Positions 7,824 through 16,535 of a DNA stretch of 35,284 bases are shown piece after piece. The notes below the pieces were generated by a model that worked only from the letters and a program-made list of their open reading frames with translations, was not told where the DNA came from and searched no databases. The stretch spans positions 1 to 35,284 of the forward strand of contig CAIWPS010000831.1 in NCBI GenBank assembly GCA_903914615.1, in the 5' to 3' direction. The first letter of the stretch is position 1. The number at the start of each line of letters is the position of its first letter. The DNA is from an uncultured beta proteobacterium (GTDB lineage Bacteria > Pseudomonadota > Gammaproteobacteria > Burkholderiales > Burkholderiaceae_C). Made by a program: the position numbers and the translations under genes.

Positions 7824-9153
7824 TCCCGTTCCGCACAGGCCGCGGCTGGCCCTCGCCGCCCTGTGGCTGGCCGTGCTGGGCTGCAGCCTGACATCCATGC
7901 CCATCGCCGCCGCGCAGGGGCGCGAGGGCGCGCGCAGCGGCGACTACATCGCCGTCATCGTCAACCAGGAGCTCGTCACCGCCGGCGAGGTCGAACGCCG
8001 CGTCGAACGCGCCGTGGCCGAGGCCGGCCGCGGCGCGGCGCTGCCGCCCGAAGCCGAGCTGCGCCGCCAGGCGCTGGACTCGCTGATCGACGAGCGGGTG
8101 ATGATCTCCAGCGCGCGCGAGAGCGGCATGCGGGTCGAGGAGTCGGAGATCGACCGCGCCGTGCAGAGCATCGCTTCGCAGAACCAGATCAGCATGGACG
8201 TGCTGCGCGAGCGGCTGCGCGCCGAAGGCACCGACTACGGGCGCTTCCGCAATAACGTGCGCGACCAGATCATGATCGAGAGGCTGAGCGAGCGCGAGGT
8301 CTACCAGCGCATCAAGATCTCCGACGAGGAGGTCGACCGCTACATCGCCAAGCAGCGCGAGGCGGCCAATGCCGACCCGGAAACCAACCTGGCGCAGATC
8401 CTCGTCACGGTGCCCGACGACGCCGACGCGGCGACGGTGGCCGCGCGGCGCGCCATGGCCGAGGCGGCGCTGGCGCGGGTCAAGGCCGGCGAGCCCTTCG
8501 ATGCCGTCGCGCGCGCCGTGTCCGAGGACGCCAACCGCAAGAACGGCGGCGAGATCGGCCTGCGCCTGTCTTCGCGCCTGCCCGACCTCTTCGTCGAGTC
8601 GACCAAGGACCTGAAGGTGGGCGAGGTGACGCCGCAGCTGGTGCGCTCGGGCGCCGGCTTCCACATCCTCAAGGTCGTCGCCCGCAAGGAAGCGGTGGCC
8701 GGCCGGGTCACGCAGACGCGCGCCCGCCACGTGCTGCTGCGCACCTCGCCGCAACTCAGCGCCGAAGTCGCGACGCGCCGGCTGGCCGAGTACCGCAAGC
8801 AGATCGAGGCCGGCACGCGCAGCTTCGAGGACATCGCCAAGCAGTACAGCGAGGACGGCTCGGCGGCGGCCGGCGGCGACCTCGGCTGGGCTTCGCCCGG
8901 TGTCATGGTGCCCGAGTTCGAGGCGGCGATGAACGAGCTGCCGATCGGCGGCATCTCGGCGCCGGTGGTCTCGCGCTTCGGCGTCCACCTCATCCAGGTG
9001 CTCGAGCGGCGCGAGGTGGCGCTGGAAGTGAAGCAGCTGCGCGAGCAGGCGCGCAACGCGCTGCGCGAACAGCGCTTCGAGCAGGCCTACCTCGACTGGA
9101 CCAAGGAGCTGCGTTCGCGCGCCTACGTCGAGTACCGCGAGCCGCCGCAGTGA
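7807..9153 (+). CDS. surA: Periplasmic chaperone and peptidyl-prolyl isomerase SurA
   Basis: A SurA-type chaperone of about 448 residues for unfolded outer-membrane proteins, acting in the periplasm, with LptD among its known clients. The N-terminus contains a signal sequence ([26 protein letters not shown]). The SurA N-domain follows ([22 protein letters not shown]). Two parvulin domains come next, around residues 180-285 ([14 protein letters not shown]) and 290-395 ([15 protein letters not shown] with [20 protein letters not shown]). A C-terminal helix completes the chaperone module. The start at 7807 gives MLPMNDP; ATG 7816 is equally possible. Either way the gene overlaps the lptD stop (7821-7823), implying translational coupling. 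rsmA starts 16 bases after its stop. Confidence 0.95.
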   Translation: MLPMNDPVPHRPRLALAALWLAVLGCSLTSMPIAAAQGREGARSGDYIAVIVNQELVTAGEVERRVERAVAEAGRGAALPPEAELRRQALDSLIDERVMISSARESGMRVEESEIDRAVQSIASQNQISMDVLRERLRAEGTDYGRFRNNVRDQIMIERLSEREVYQRIKISDEEVDRYIAKQREAANADPETNLAQILVTVPDDADAATVAARRAMAEAALARVKAGEPFDAVARAVSEDANRKNGGEIGLRLSSRLPDLFVESTKDLKVGEVTPQLVRSGAGFHILKVVARKEAVAGRVTQTRARHVLLRTSPQLSAEVATRRLAEYRKQIEAGTRSFEDIAKQYSEDGSAAAGGDLGWASPGVMVPEFEAAMNELPIGGISAPVVSRFGVHLIQVLERREVALEVKQLREQARNALREQRFEQAYLDWTKELRSRAYVEYREPPQ

Positions 9154-9169
9154 CGGCGCCGCCGGCACG

Positions 9170-9928
9170 GTGAAGCACACCGCGCGCAAGCGCTTCGGCC
9201 AGCATTTCCTCACCGACGAGGCGGTCATCGACCGCATCGTGCGCACCATCGACCCGCGGCCCGGCGAGGCCCTCGTCGAGATCGGCCCCGGCCTGGGCGC
9301 GCTCACCGGGCCCTTGCTGGAGCGTTGCGAGCGGCTGACCGTGATCGAGCTCGACCGCGACCTTGCCGCGCGGCTGCGCCGCGATGCCAGGCTCGATGTC
9401 GTCGAGGCCGACGTGCTCAACGTCGACTTCGGCGCGCTCGCCGAGAGCGCCGGGCAGCCGCTGCGCGTCGTCGGCAACCTGCCCTACAACATCTCCACGC
9501 CCATCCTGTTCCACCTGCTCGAGCATTCGGCGCAGGTGCGCGACCAGCACTTCATGCTGCAGAAGGAAGTTGTGCAGCGCATGGCCGCGGCGCCCGGCGG
9601 CAAGGACTACGGCCGCCTGAGCGTGATGCTGCAGTGGCGCTACCGTATCGAGTCGGTGCTGGACGTGCCGCCGACGGCCTTCGAGCCGCCGCCGCGCGTC
9701 GACTCGGCGGTGGTGCGCATGGAGCCGCTCGCGCGCGACGACAGCATCGACGCGGCACGCCTCGGCGAGCTCGTCGGCGTGGCCTTCTCGCAGCGGCGAA
9801 AGATCCTGCGCCACACGCTGGGGCGCTGGTTCGAGCAGCAGGGCCTGGCGCCGGCCTTCGACCTGCAGCGCCGCGCCGAAGAAGTGCCCGTGGCCGAGTA
9901 CCTGGCGCTGGCGCGCAGGGCCGCCTAG
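9170..9928 (+). CDS. rsmA: 16S rRNA dimethyladenosine transferase RsmA (KsgA)
   Basis: A 252-residue methyltransferase that dimethylates two adjacent adenines near the 3' end of 16S rRNA, a late quality check in small-subunit assembly. It begins with a GTG codon ([17 protein letters not shown], the canonical N-terminus). It carries the SAM-binding motif [11 protein letters not shown], the acidic residue in VIELDRDL, the catalytic motif NLPYNIST and the motif [14 protein letters not shown]. Length is normal. It is the last gene of lptD-surA-rsmA. The pdxA gene found between surA and rsmA in enterobacteria is absent, as is usual in this group. A strong GC hairpin follows 8 bases after the stop. 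Confidence 0.96.
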   Translation: MKHTARKRFGQHFLTDEAVIDRIVRTIDPRPGEALVEIGPGLGALTGPLLERCERLTVIELDRDLAARLRRDARLDVVEADVLNVDFGALAESAGQPLRVVGNLPYNISTPILFHLLEHSAQVRDQHFMLQKEVVQRMAAAPGGKDYGRLSVMLQWRYRIESVLDVPPTAFEPPPRVDSAVVRMEPLARDDSIDAARLGELVGVAFSQRRKILRHTLGRWFEQQGLAPAFDLQRRAEEVPVAEYLALARRAA

Positions 9929-9936
9929 AAACGAAA

Positions 9937-9958
9937 GGGCCCTCGCAAGCGAGGGCCC
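9937..9958 (+). terminator. GC-rich hairpin after rsmA, probable terminator
   Basis: The arms GGGCCCTCG and CGAGGGCCC are perfect 9-bp complements around the loop CAAG, 8 bases after the rsmA stop. The T-tract on the plus strand is lacking. On the minus strand the hairpin is followed by CTTTCGTTTC, so it may also stop transcription coming from the barstar side. Confidence 0.55.
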
Positions 9959-10002
9959 GGTCCGGCGCGGCGGAGCGCGCTCAAGCCACGTTCAGGACGC
10001 CT

Positions 10003-10197
10003 TCACGCGGCGTTCAGCCACGCCGCGGTGTCGAACGCACTGCTCATCAAGGGCATGTTCATGCCGAAGTTGGGGTTGACGCCGTTCTTGGGCACCACCT
10101 TCACCGCCGGCTTCACTGCACTTGCCTGGGCCACCTCAGCAGCCCGCTCCCATGACCCTATTTCCTGGGAGCGGGCTACTGAAAAGAATAAAAGCAC
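10003..10197 (-). CDS. Possible small protein or gene remnant downstream of barstar
   Basis: A 64-codon frame starting at a GTG inside the last codons of the barstar gene, in a different frame. I do not recognise it. The first 20 codons run through a hairpin and are AT-rich (MLLFFSVARSQEIG). The last 42 or so have G or C at nearly every third position, like real genes in this genome, and give a natural-looking sequence ending VNPNFGMNMPLMSSAFDTAA plus five residues. This suggests either a short protein starting at an internal GTG or ATG, or the surviving 3' end of a gene cut by the arrival of the RNase/barstar cassette. No domain, cysteine or signal peptide is evident. Confidence 0.3.
   Translation of the reverse strand: MLLFFSVARSQEIGSWERAAEVAQASAVKPAVKVVPKNGVNPNFGMNMPLMSSAFDTAAWLNAA
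10136..10182 (-). terminator. Long hairpin spanning the barstar stop codon
   Basis: Perfect 12-bp arms AGCCCGCTCCCA (10141-10152) and TGGGAGCGGGCT (10166-10177) enclose a 13-base loop. One mismatch and four further pairs (TCAG/CTGA) extend the stem. The TAG stop of barstar (10178-10176) lies in the arm. There is no U-run after the stem on either strand, so it may protect the mRNA end or mark a cassette boundary rather than act as a classical terminator. Confidence 0.45.
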
Positions 10198-10571
10198 CTG
10201 AATGGTATTCGTCGTTCGCCCCAGAACTCGGCGGCGTCGCGGAAGACCTCCAGCAGCTGTTCGCGCGCCTCGCGGTCGAAGCGCGGGTTGTCGGGCAGCT
10301 GTTCCAGCACGACGACGAAGCCGGGCTGCTGGCCCGACTTGTGCACGAGGTCGGTCATGCAGTCGTACAGCGCGTCCAGGTTCTTGCCGAAGTGCGCCGG
10401 GAACAGGAAGGACTGGGCGATCCCTTCGAGCACCTCCTGCTTGGACTGCGCGGAGGACAGGTTGGCGTAGAGGAAATGCTGGCCCGCGGCGTGAGCCGCC
10501 GACATCAGATCCTCGACGCGATAGGCCCGAATGGCCTGGACGAGATTGGGGCGGATGGTCTGCAACTCCAT
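10176..10571 (-). CDS. Barstar-family ribonuclease inhibitor
   Basis: A 131-residue cytoplasmic protein of the barstar family, which plugs the active site of barnase-type ribonucleases. The core motif KNLDALYDCMTDL matches the barstar segment NLDALWD, keeping both acidic residues that contact the enzyme (Asp35 and Asp39 in Bacillus barstar); the Trp is replaced by Tyr. An N-terminal extension of about 35 residues precedes the barstar fold (compared with the 90-residue Bacillus protein). The start at 10571 is fixed by an ideal AGGAGG 9 bases upstream; a longer frame starts 20 codons earlier but lacks such a site. It lies 56 bases downstream of the ribonuclease gene on the same strand, so it is the immunity partner of an RNase-inhibitor operon. 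Confidence 0.88.
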   Translation of the reverse strand: MELQTIRPNLVQAIRAYRVEDLMSAAHAAGQHFLYANLSSAQSKQEVLEGIAQSFLFPAHFGKNLDALYDCMTDLVHKSGQQPGFVVVLEQLPDNPRFDREAREQLLEVFRDAAEFWGERRIPFRCFYSFQ

Positions 10572-10627
10572 GGTCGCGATCCTCCTGACAGGGCGAAGGG
10601 GTGATTCGAGGACTTGTGGGCCGGCGT

Positions 10628-11056
10628 TCATTGCACGATGAGGCGATAGCTCGCGTAGTGGTCGTCGGTGTAGTAGCAGGCGGCGGGGGCTGTCGGGGGC
10701 TGGCCGCCGCAGACGATGCGTCGGGCCCCGCGGTTGCGTACGCCAGGGGTCTTCACGGTGTACTCGCGGTAGTAGCCGCGAGGGTGCGCGGGCAACTGCC
10801 TTTCACGGTTGCCGAATACGATGCCGTCCTTCGGGTAGGGAAATGGGCCGCCTTGGCGGATCAGCCGATAGGTGCTCTGGGCTTGCTCGGGCAGCGCTGA
10901 AAGCGCCACCACCGCTGCCGGTTGCTCCGGCGTGCGGGCCCAAGCGGTCGACGACATTCCGGTTGCCAAGCCGGCCGTTGCCACCACGGCAAAAGCCCAC
11001 TTGCACAACGCCCGCCGCAGCACCGCGCCAGGCGCAGCCAAACCGGTCGAAAACAC
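10628..11056 (-). CDS. Secreted barnase/RNase Sa-type guanyl-specific ribonuclease
   Basis: A 142-residue exported endoribonuclease of the microbial N1/barnase family. It starts at GTG with a signal peptide (RRALCKWAFAVVATAGLA, cleavage likely after STAWA). The mature part shows the family blocks LPEQAQSTYRLI, GGPFPYPKDGIVFGNRE and RGYYREYTVKTPG, then RGARRIVCG and YYTDDHYASY. The catalytic triad is complete: Glu in REYTV as base, Arg in RRIVC, His in DDHY as acid. Two cysteines (in IVCGG and AACYY) may form a disulfide after export. Base composition is less GC-rich than its neighbours, suggesting transfer. The barstar gene follows 56 bases downstream and protects the producer before export. 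Role in competition or nutrient scavenging is inferred. Confidence 0.9.
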   Translation of the reverse strand: MFSTGLAAPGAVLRRALCKWAFAVVATAGLATGMSSTAWARTPEQPAAVVALSALPEQAQSTYRLIRQGGPFPYPKDGIVFGNRERQLPAHPRGYYREYTVKTPGVRNRGARRIVCGGQPPTAPAACYYTDDHYASYRLIVQ

Positions 11057-11083
11057 GGGTTAACCCTGAAAAAACAAACGTGA

Positions 11084-11112
11084 ATGCTACCTGAACCCCC
11101 CCAGAAACTCAA
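11084..11112 (-). promoter_or_regulatory. Sigma-70-like promoter of the RNase-barstar operon
   Basis: On the minus strand TTGAGT (11112-11107) and TAGCAT (11089-11084) are spaced by exactly 17 bases. The predicted start near 11077 gives a leader of about 20 bases before the GTG at 11056. A SmaI-like C-run and AT-rich bases lie between. A perfect 10-bp palindrome GGGTTAACCC (11057-11066) sits directly before the start codon. Confidence 0.5.
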
Positions 11113-11116
11113 GCCA

Positions 11117-11135
11117 TTGCCCAATATTGGGGCAA
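11117..11135. promoter_or_regulatory. Palindrome just upstream of the RNase promoter, possible operator
   Basis: CCCAATATTGGG is a perfect 12-bp palindrome, extended by TTG and CAA with one extra G on the right. It lies 4 bases upstream of the -35 box of the RNase-barstar promoter, where an activator or repressor could act. The binding protein is unknown. Confidence 0.35.
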
Positions 11136-11256
11136 CAGGGAAGGGCTATCAGTGTGCGCTCACATGTTCAGGGCGCATCTCCACACGAAGGTCGTCCCGC
11201 CTCCCCTTGCAGGGCGCGGTCAGCGCACGAGATGGGCTGACCTCCTCGGCTGGCGA

Positions 11257-11280
11257 GCGTCAGGCCGCAGGGCCTGACGC
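11257..11280 (-). terminator. Perfect hairpin across the maeB stop codon
   Basis: The arms GCGTCAGGCC and GGCCTGACGC are perfect 10-bp complements with the loop GCAG. The TGA stop of maeB (11262-11260) lies in one arm. No U-run follows on the minus strand, so it may terminate weakly or stabilise the 3' end of the maeB mRNA. Confidence 0.45.
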
Positions 11281-13611
11281 ACGTCCTGCCTCGGCATCGG
11301 CCACCGTGAGCGCGGTCATGTTGACGATGCGCCGCACCGTCGCCGACGAGGTCAGCACATGCACCGGCCTGTCGGCGCCCAGCAGCACGGGGCCGATGGC
11401 GATGCCGCCGCCGGCGGCGGTCTTCAGCAGGTTGTAGGCGATGTTGGCGGCGTCGATGTTGGGCAGCACGAGCAGGTTCGCCTCGCCCTGCAGCGTGCTG
11501 GCGGGCATCACCTTCTTGCGTTCCTGCGCGTCCAGTGCCAGGTCGCCGTGCATCTCGCCGTCCACCTCCAGCCAGGGCGCCTGCTCGCGCAGCAGGGCCA
11601 GCGTGCGGCGCATCTTCACCGCGCTGGGCTGGTCGCTGGTGCCGAAGTTGGAGTGCGAGAGCAGCGCTGCCTTGGGCGTGATGCCGAAGCGCATCATCTC
11701 TTCGGCGGCCATTACGGTGATCTCGCACAGCTCCTCGGCGCTGGGGTCGGCGTTGACGTGGGTGTCGACCAGGAAGACCTGCCGCCCCGGCAGCATGAGC
11801 CCGTTCATGCAGGCATAGACCTGCACGTCCTGCGGCGTGCTCGGGCTGCCGCCCTGGCGCTTGCCGATGACCTGGTCGATGTAGTGCAGGTGCTGCGCCG
11901 TCGTGCCCCAGGTTCCGCACAGCATGCCGTCGACCTCGCCCTTCTTCAGCAGCATGGCGCCGATCAGCGTCAGCCGCCGCCGCATCTCGATCTTGGCCAT
12001 CTGCACCGAGATGCCCTTGCGTTCGGTCATGCGGTGGTAGGTCTGCCAGAAATCGCGGTAGCGGTGGTCGTTCTCGACGTTGACGACGTCGTAGTCCAGC
12101 CCTTCCTTCAGGCGCAGGCCGAACTTCTCGACGCGTGCGGCGATCACCGCCGGCCGGCCGATCAGCGTCGGCCGCGCCAGCCCTTCGTCGACCACCACCT
12201 GCACTGCGCGCAGCACGCGCTCTTCCTCGCCCTCGGCATAGGCCACGCGCTTGTGCAGCGCCTGCTTGGCCTGCGTGAATATGGGCTTCATCGTCGTGCC
12301 CGAGGCATAGACGAAGTTCTTCAGCTTCTCGCGGTAGGCGTCCAGGTCGTGGATGGGCCGCTGCGCCACGCCCGATTCGGCCGCCGCCTTGGCCACGGCC
12401 GGCGCGATCATCATCATCAGCCGGTGGTCGAAGGGCTTGGGGATCAGGTACTCGGGCCCGAAGGACAGGTTGGCGCCGGCGTAGGCCGCGGCCACGACCT
12501 CGCTCTGTTCGGCCTGCGCCAGCTCGGCGATGGCGTGCACCGCGGCGATCTCCATCGCGTCGGTGATCGTGGTCGCGCCGCAGTCCAGCGCGCCGCGAAA
12601 GATGTAGGGGAAACACAGGACGTTGTTGACCTGGTTCGGGTAGTCGGTGCGGCCGGTGGCGATGATGGCGTCGGGCCGCGCTGCCTTGGCCGCCTCGGGC
12701 GCGATCTCGGGCGAGGGGTTGGCCAGCGCGAAGATCAGCGGCTGCGGCGCCATGGCCGCCACCATCTCGGGCTTGAGGACGCCGGCGGCCGACAGTCCCA
12801 GGAAGACGTCGGCGCCGTGCAGCACCTCGGCCAGCTTGCGCAGCGGCGTCTTCTGCGCGAACTGGGCCTTGTCGGCGTCCATCAGTTCGACGCGGCCTTC
12901 GTAGACAACGCCCGCCAGGTCGGTGACCCAGATGTTCTCGCGCCGCACGCCCAGCTTCAGCAGCAGGCCCAGGCAGGCCAGCGCCGCGGCGCCGGCGCCC
13001 GAGGTGACGAGCTTGATCTCGCCGATGCGCTTGCCCACCACCTTCAGCGCATTCAGCAGCGCCGCGCCGACGACAATGGCGGTGCCATGCTGGTCGTCGT
13101 GGAAGACGGGGATCTTCATGCGCTCGCGCAGCTTGCGCTCGACGTAGAAGCAGTCCGGCGCCTTGATGTCCTCGAGGTTGATGCCGCCGAAGGTAGGCTC
13201 CAGCGCGGCGATGACGTCGACGAGCTTGTCGAGGTTCTTCTCGTTGACCTCGATGTCGAAGACGTCGATGCCGGCGAACTTCTTGAACAGCACCGCCTTG
13301 CCTTCCATCACCGGCTTGGCGGCCAGCGGGCCGATGTCGCCCAGCCCCAGCACCGCGGTGCCGTTGGTGACGACGCCGACGAGGTTGCCGCGCGCCGTGT
13401 AGCGGAAGGCATTCGCCGGGTCGGCGACGATCTCCTCGCAGGCCGCGGCCACGCCCGGGCTGTAGGCCAGCGCGAGGTCGCGCTGGTTGATCATCTGCTT
13501 GGTGGCAATGACCTCCAGCTTGCCCGGCGTCGGGAACTCGTGGTACTCGAGCGCCGCCTGCCTGAGCTCGGTGGCCCGCGATTCGGCCGCGGTCTTTTCG
13601 GGGGTGGGCAT
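11260..13611 (-). CDS. maeB: NADP-dependent malic enzyme with phosphotransacetylase-like domain
   Basis: A 783-residue enzyme that oxidatively decarboxylates malate to pyruvate with NADP. The N-terminal malic domain contains [14 protein letters not shown] and the metal-site region [17 protein letters not shown] with [11 protein letters not shown]. An NAD(P)-binding domain follows ([20 protein letters not shown]). The C-terminal 330 residues resemble phosphotransacetylase ([17 protein letters not shown]), the usual regulatory module of MaeB proteins. The ATG at 13611 has the well-placed AGGAGA upstream; a longer frame begins 49 codons earlier with Arg/Pro-rich sequence and was not chosen. A TACAAT -10-like box lies at 13681-13676 on the minus strand without a clear -35. 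The gene is divergent from a two-component system that may control C4-dicarboxylate use. Confidence 0.95.
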   Translation of the reverse strand: MPTPEKTAAESRATELRQAALEYHEFPTPGKLEVIATKQMINQRDLALAYSPGVAAACEEIVADPANAFRYTARGNLVGVVTNGTAVLGLGDIGPLAAKPVMEGKAVLFKKFAGIDVFDIEVNEKNLDKLVDVIAALEPTFGGINLEDIKAPDCFYVERKLRERMKIPVFHDDQHGTAIVVGAALLNALKVVGKRIGEIKLVTSGAGAAALACLGLLLKLGVRRENIWVTDLAGVVYEGRVELMDADKAQFAQKTPLRKLAEVLHGADVFLGLSAAGVLKPEMVAAMAPQPLIFALANPSPEIAPEAAKAARPDAIIATGRTDYPNQVNNVLCFPYIFRGALDCGATTITDAMEIAAVHAIAELAQAEQSEVVAAAYAGANLSFGPEYLIPKPFDHRLMMMIAPAVAKAAAESGVAQRPIHDLDAYREKLKNFVYASGTTMKPIFTQAKQALHKRVAYAEGEEERVLRAVQVVVDEGLARPTLIGRPAVIAARVEKFGLRLKEGLDYDVVNVENDHRYRDFWQTYHRMTERKGISVQMAKIEMRRRLTLIGAMLLKKGEVDGMLCGTWGTTAQHLHYIDQVIGKRQGGSPSTPQDVQVYACMNGLMLPGRQVFLVDTHVNADPSAEELCEITVMAAEEMMRFGITPKAALLSHSNFGTSDQPSAVKMRRTLALLREQAPWLEVDGEMHGDLALDAQERKKVMPASTLQGEANLLVLPNIDAANIAYNLLKTAAGGGIAIGPVLLGADRPVHVLTSSATVRRIVNMTALTVADAEAGRASGPAA

Positions 13612-13781
13612 GGCGGGGTCTCCTGGGTTTTTCCGGCGCGGCCGGCGCGCTGGGCATGGCGCAGGGCGGGCGCGGATTGTAGGAGCGCAGTGTGCGCCCG
13701 CGCCGCGGCCGGCTCGATGCGAGAAACTGCTTAGCGGCGCGCGCCGGTCCGCGGCCAATACTGCCGGCCCAGGCCCTCCGC

Positions 13782-15851
13782 ATGAACCGCCACCTCACCG
13801 CACCCTCCCTGCCGCGCCCGCGCCCGCGCCTGCGTCGGGCGCTGCTGTGGGTGGCGCTGCTGGCGCTGCTGGGCGTGGCGCAGACGCTGCTGTTGGCCTT
13901 GACCATCGGCTACGAGTCGGTGCGCGCGCAGGACGAGGTCGACGGCGTCACCACCGAGACCGCGGCCGATATCCGTCACCAGCTGCTCGGCGCGATCCAG
14001 ACGCTGCAGGCGCTGGCCTGGTCGGAAGCGCCGCAGGCCGACGGGCACAGCGGCGCCGCCGAACTGCTGAAAAGCCGCGCCGAGCTCAAGCGCGTCGAAT
14101 GGCGCAGCCTCGCGCTGGCCGTCACCGATGCCGTCGACACGCCCTACCTGCCGCACCTGTTCGCACAGATGCCGCGCGGCGACCTCGACGCCGAGGCCGT
14201 GGCCGCCTGCAGTGCCGCCCACCGTGCCGCCGCCCCGATGTTCTCGCGCAGCTACTTCGTGCCTCTGCCCGGCGGCCTGGGCCTGGAAGTCATCGACCTG
14301 TGCGTGCCCGAGCAGCACGCCGGCCACGACACCGGCTTCCTCGTCGGCACCTTTGCCCTGGCGCAGGTGCTCGAAGCCGTGCTGCCGGCGCGGCAGGCGC
14401 GGCGCCACGAGTTCAGCTTCGTCGAGGGCGACGGCACGCGGCTGGCGCGCGCCGGCCTGCCGCGCGGCGCCGGCGTCTACGTTGCCGAGCGTGTCGTCGA
14501 CCTGCCCGGCGTGACGCTGCAGCTGCGCGCCGACAGCGCCTCCGGCCGCCCCAGCCTGATCCCCAACCTCGCCACGGCGCTGGTGCTGGGCCTGTCGTTC
14601 GCGCTCTTCGCGCTGGTGTTTCTGCTGGCGCGCGACGTGCGCCGGCGCGCCCAGGCCGAGCGCGCGCTGGCCGAGGCGCTGGCCTTTCGCAAGGCGATGG
14701 AGGACTCGCTGTCCACCGGCCTGCGCGCGCGCGACCTGCAGGGCGCCATCACCTACGTCAACCCGGCCTTCTGCGCCATGGTCGGCTTCAGCGCCGAGGA
14801 ACTGCTGGCCGCCGCCGACCCGCGCTCGCCGCCGTACTGGCCGCCCGAGCTGGCCGCCGCCTATCTGCAGCGCCAGCAGCTGCGGCTGGAAGGCGCCGGC
14901 CGCACACCCGGCGAGCTGCGCGAGGGCTTCGAGTCGGTCTTCATCCGCAAGAACGGCGAGCGCTTCCCGGTCATGATCTACGAGGCACCGCTGGTCGACG
15001 GCGGCGGCCGCCAGACGGGCTGGATGAGCGCCGTGCTCGACCTCAGCGCGCAGCGGCGCGTCGAGGAGATCTCGCGCCAGCAGCAGGACCGCCTGCAGGC
15101 CACCGCGCGGCTGGCCACGGTGGGCGAGATGGCCTCGCTGCTCAGCCACGAGCTGAACCAGCCGCTGGCGGCCATCGCCAGCTACGCCACCGGCTCGCTG
15201 AACCTGCTGGCCGAGCCCGACGAAGGCACGCCGGGGCTGATGAAGCAGGCGCTGGAACGCATCGCCGAGCAGGCCGAGCGCGCCGGCCGCGTCATCAAGA
15301 GCGTGCACGACTTCGTGCGCCGCCGCGAACAGCTGCACGAGGCCACGCCGGCCGAGCTGCTGCTGGAAGCCGTGCTGCCGCTGGCGCGCATGCAGGCGCG
15401 CAAGAGCGGCGCCCGCATCGAGCTCGACCTGCCGGCGGCGCCGGCGCGCGCGCCGCGCGTGCGCTGCGACCGCACGATGGTCGAGCAGGTGCTGCTGAAC
15501 CTGGCGCGCAACGGCATCCAGGCGATGGAGGCGGCGACGCCGGTGGCCGAGCGCGTGCTGACGCTGCGCGTGCGCCAGACGCATGCGCGCTGGGTCACCT
15601 TCGCCGTCGTCGACCGCGGCCCGGGCATCGCGCCGGCGGTGGCGGCGCAGCTCTTCACGCCCTTCTTCACGACCCGCGCCGAGGGCATGGGCCTGGGCCT
15701 GAGCCTGTGCCGCACCGTCATCGAGCAGCATGGCGGCGCGCTGGACTACGGCCCCGGCCCGCAGGGCCGCGGCACCGAATTCCGCTTCACGCTGCCGGCG
15801 GCGGTGGTCGCCGAAAGCGGCGAAACTCCGCGCTCCTCCGCCGTCGCCTGA
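13782..15851 (+). CDS. Membrane sensor histidine kinase, DctS-like
   Basis: A 689-residue sensor kinase. A first transmembrane helix (about residues 20-42), a periplasmic sensor region of about 215 residues and a second helix (about 263-283) precede a PAS domain (DLQGAITYVNPAFCAMVGFSAEEL, about 305-420). The transmitter follows: H-box LLSHELNQPLAAIASYATGS with the phosphorylated His near 454, N-box LLNLARNGIQAME, and G-boxes VDRGPGIAP and EGMGLGLSL. The architecture and PAS wording resemble DctS, the C4-dicarboxylate sensor of Rhodobacter-type systems. Divergence from maeB supports a dicarboxylate ligand, but the ligand is inferred. The response regulator gene follows 12 bases downstream. The ATG at 13782 was chosen because the preceding 30 codons are not signal-like. 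Confidence 0.88.
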   Translation: MNRHLTAPSLPRPRPRLRRALLWVALLALLGVAQTLLLALTIGYESVRAQDEVDGVTTETAADIRHQLLGAIQTLQALAWSEAPQADGHSGAAELLKSRAELKRVEWRSLALAVTDAVDTPYLPHLFAQMPRGDLDAEAVAACSAAHRAAAPMFSRSYFVPLPGGLGLEVIDLCVPEQHAGHDTGFLVGTFALAQVLEAVLPARQARRHEFSFVEGDGTRLARAGLPRGAGVYVAERVVDLPGVTLQLRADSASGRPSLIPNLATALVLGLSFALFALVFLLARDVRRRAQAERALAEALAFRKAMEDSLSTGLRARDLQGAITYVNPAFCAMVGFSAEELLAAADPRSPPYWPPELAAAYLQRQQLRLEGAGRTPGELREGFESVFIRKNGERFPVMIYEAPLVDGGGRQTGWMSAVLDLSAQRRVEEISRQQQDRLQATARLATVGEMASLLSHELNQPLAAIASYATGSLNLLAEPDEGTPGLMKQALERIAEQAERAGRVIKSVHDFVRRREQLHEATPAELLLEAVLPLARMQARKSGARIELDLPAAPARAPRVRCDRTMVEQVLLNLARNGIQAMEAATPVAERVLTLRVRQTHARWVTFAVVDRGPGIAPAVAAQLFTPFFTTRAEGMGLGLSLCRTVIEQHGGALDYGPGPQGRGTEFRFTLPAAVVAESGETPRSSAVA

Positions 15852-15863
15852 AAGCCCGTACCC

Positions 15864-16535
15864 TTGACCGCCACGCTCGACCCCAGCCTGGGCCTGCCCG
15901 TCGTCTACCTCGTCGACGACGAGGACGTGGTGCGCGACGCGCTGGCCTGGCTGCTGCGCTCGCGCCGGCTGCTGTCCGAGGGCTATGCCAGCGCCGAGGC
16001 CTTCGAGGCCCTGCTGGCCGAGGTCGGTGCCGCGGGCCGCGCGCCCTGGCCGCAGTCGCCTTCGTGCCTGGTGCTGGACGTGCGGATGCCCGGCACCAGC
16101 GGCCTCGTGCTCTTCGAGCGCCTGGCGCAGCGCGGCCTGCTGCCGCTGCTGCCGGTGATCTTCCTCACCGGCCATGGCGACGTGCCGACGGCGGTGGCCG
16201 CGGTCAAGCGCGGCGCCTTCGACTTCGTCGAGAAGCCGTTCTCCAACAACGCCCTCGTCGACCGCGTCGAGCTGGCACTGCAGGCCAGCGCGCAGGCGCT
16301 GCTGCTGCGCCGCGCGCAGCGGGCACGGTCGCGCGCGCTGGCCGAGCTGACCGAGCGCGAGCGCGACGTCATGCGGCTGGTCATCGCCGGGCGGCCGAAC
16401 AAGCTCATCGCCGAAGAGCTGGAGATCAGCGTGCGCACGGTGGAAGTGCACCGGGCGCGGGTGTTCGAGAAGCTGGACGTGAAGTCGGCGGTGGAGCTGG
16501 CCAACCTGATGCGCGACGTCGAGGAGCCCCGCTGA
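15864..16535 (+). CDS. FixJ/NarL-type response regulator, DctR-like
   Basis: A 223-residue two-component regulator, partner of the kinase 12 bases upstream. The receiver domain has the acidic pocket LVDDEDVV, the phospho-accepting Asp in CLVLDVRMPGTSG (about residue 72), the Thr of FLTGHGD and the Lys of FVEKPFSNN. A LuxR-type helix-turn-helix follows (LTERERDVMRLVIAGRPNKL, then VRTVEVHRARVFEKL). This FixJ-like arrangement is that of DctR. The start is a TTG codon giving TATLDPSLGLPVVYLVDDE; no ATG is available before the receiver core. Its TGA overlaps the ATG of thiL by one base (TGATG), so the regulator is translationally linked to an unrelated thiamine gene. Confidence 0.9.
   Translation: MTATLDPSLGLPVVYLVDDEDVVRDALAWLLRSRRLLSEGYASAEAFEALLAEVGAAGRAPWPQSPSCLVLDVRMPGTSGLVLFERLAQRGLLPLLPVIFLTGHGDVPTAVAAVKRGAFDFVEKPFSNNALVDRVELALQASAQALLLRRAQRARSRALAELTERERDVMRLVIAGRPNKLIAEELEISVRTVEVHRARVFEKLDVKSAVELANLMRDVEEPR

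Noticed and set aside
10176-11056. RNase/barstar as part of a contact-dependent inhibition or polymorphic toxin locus
   Set aside because: The RNase has its own signal peptide and no large delivery domain, and no CdiA, Rhs or secretion genes are nearby.
11359-13734. Long plus-strand frame opposite maeB
   Set aside because: It has His/Arg/Ala-rich shadow composition; maeB explains the region fully.
13612-13758. 49-codon N-terminal extension of maeB
   Set aside because: The extension is Arg/Pro-rich, and the ATG at 13611 has a good ribosome-binding site and the family-typical N-terminus.
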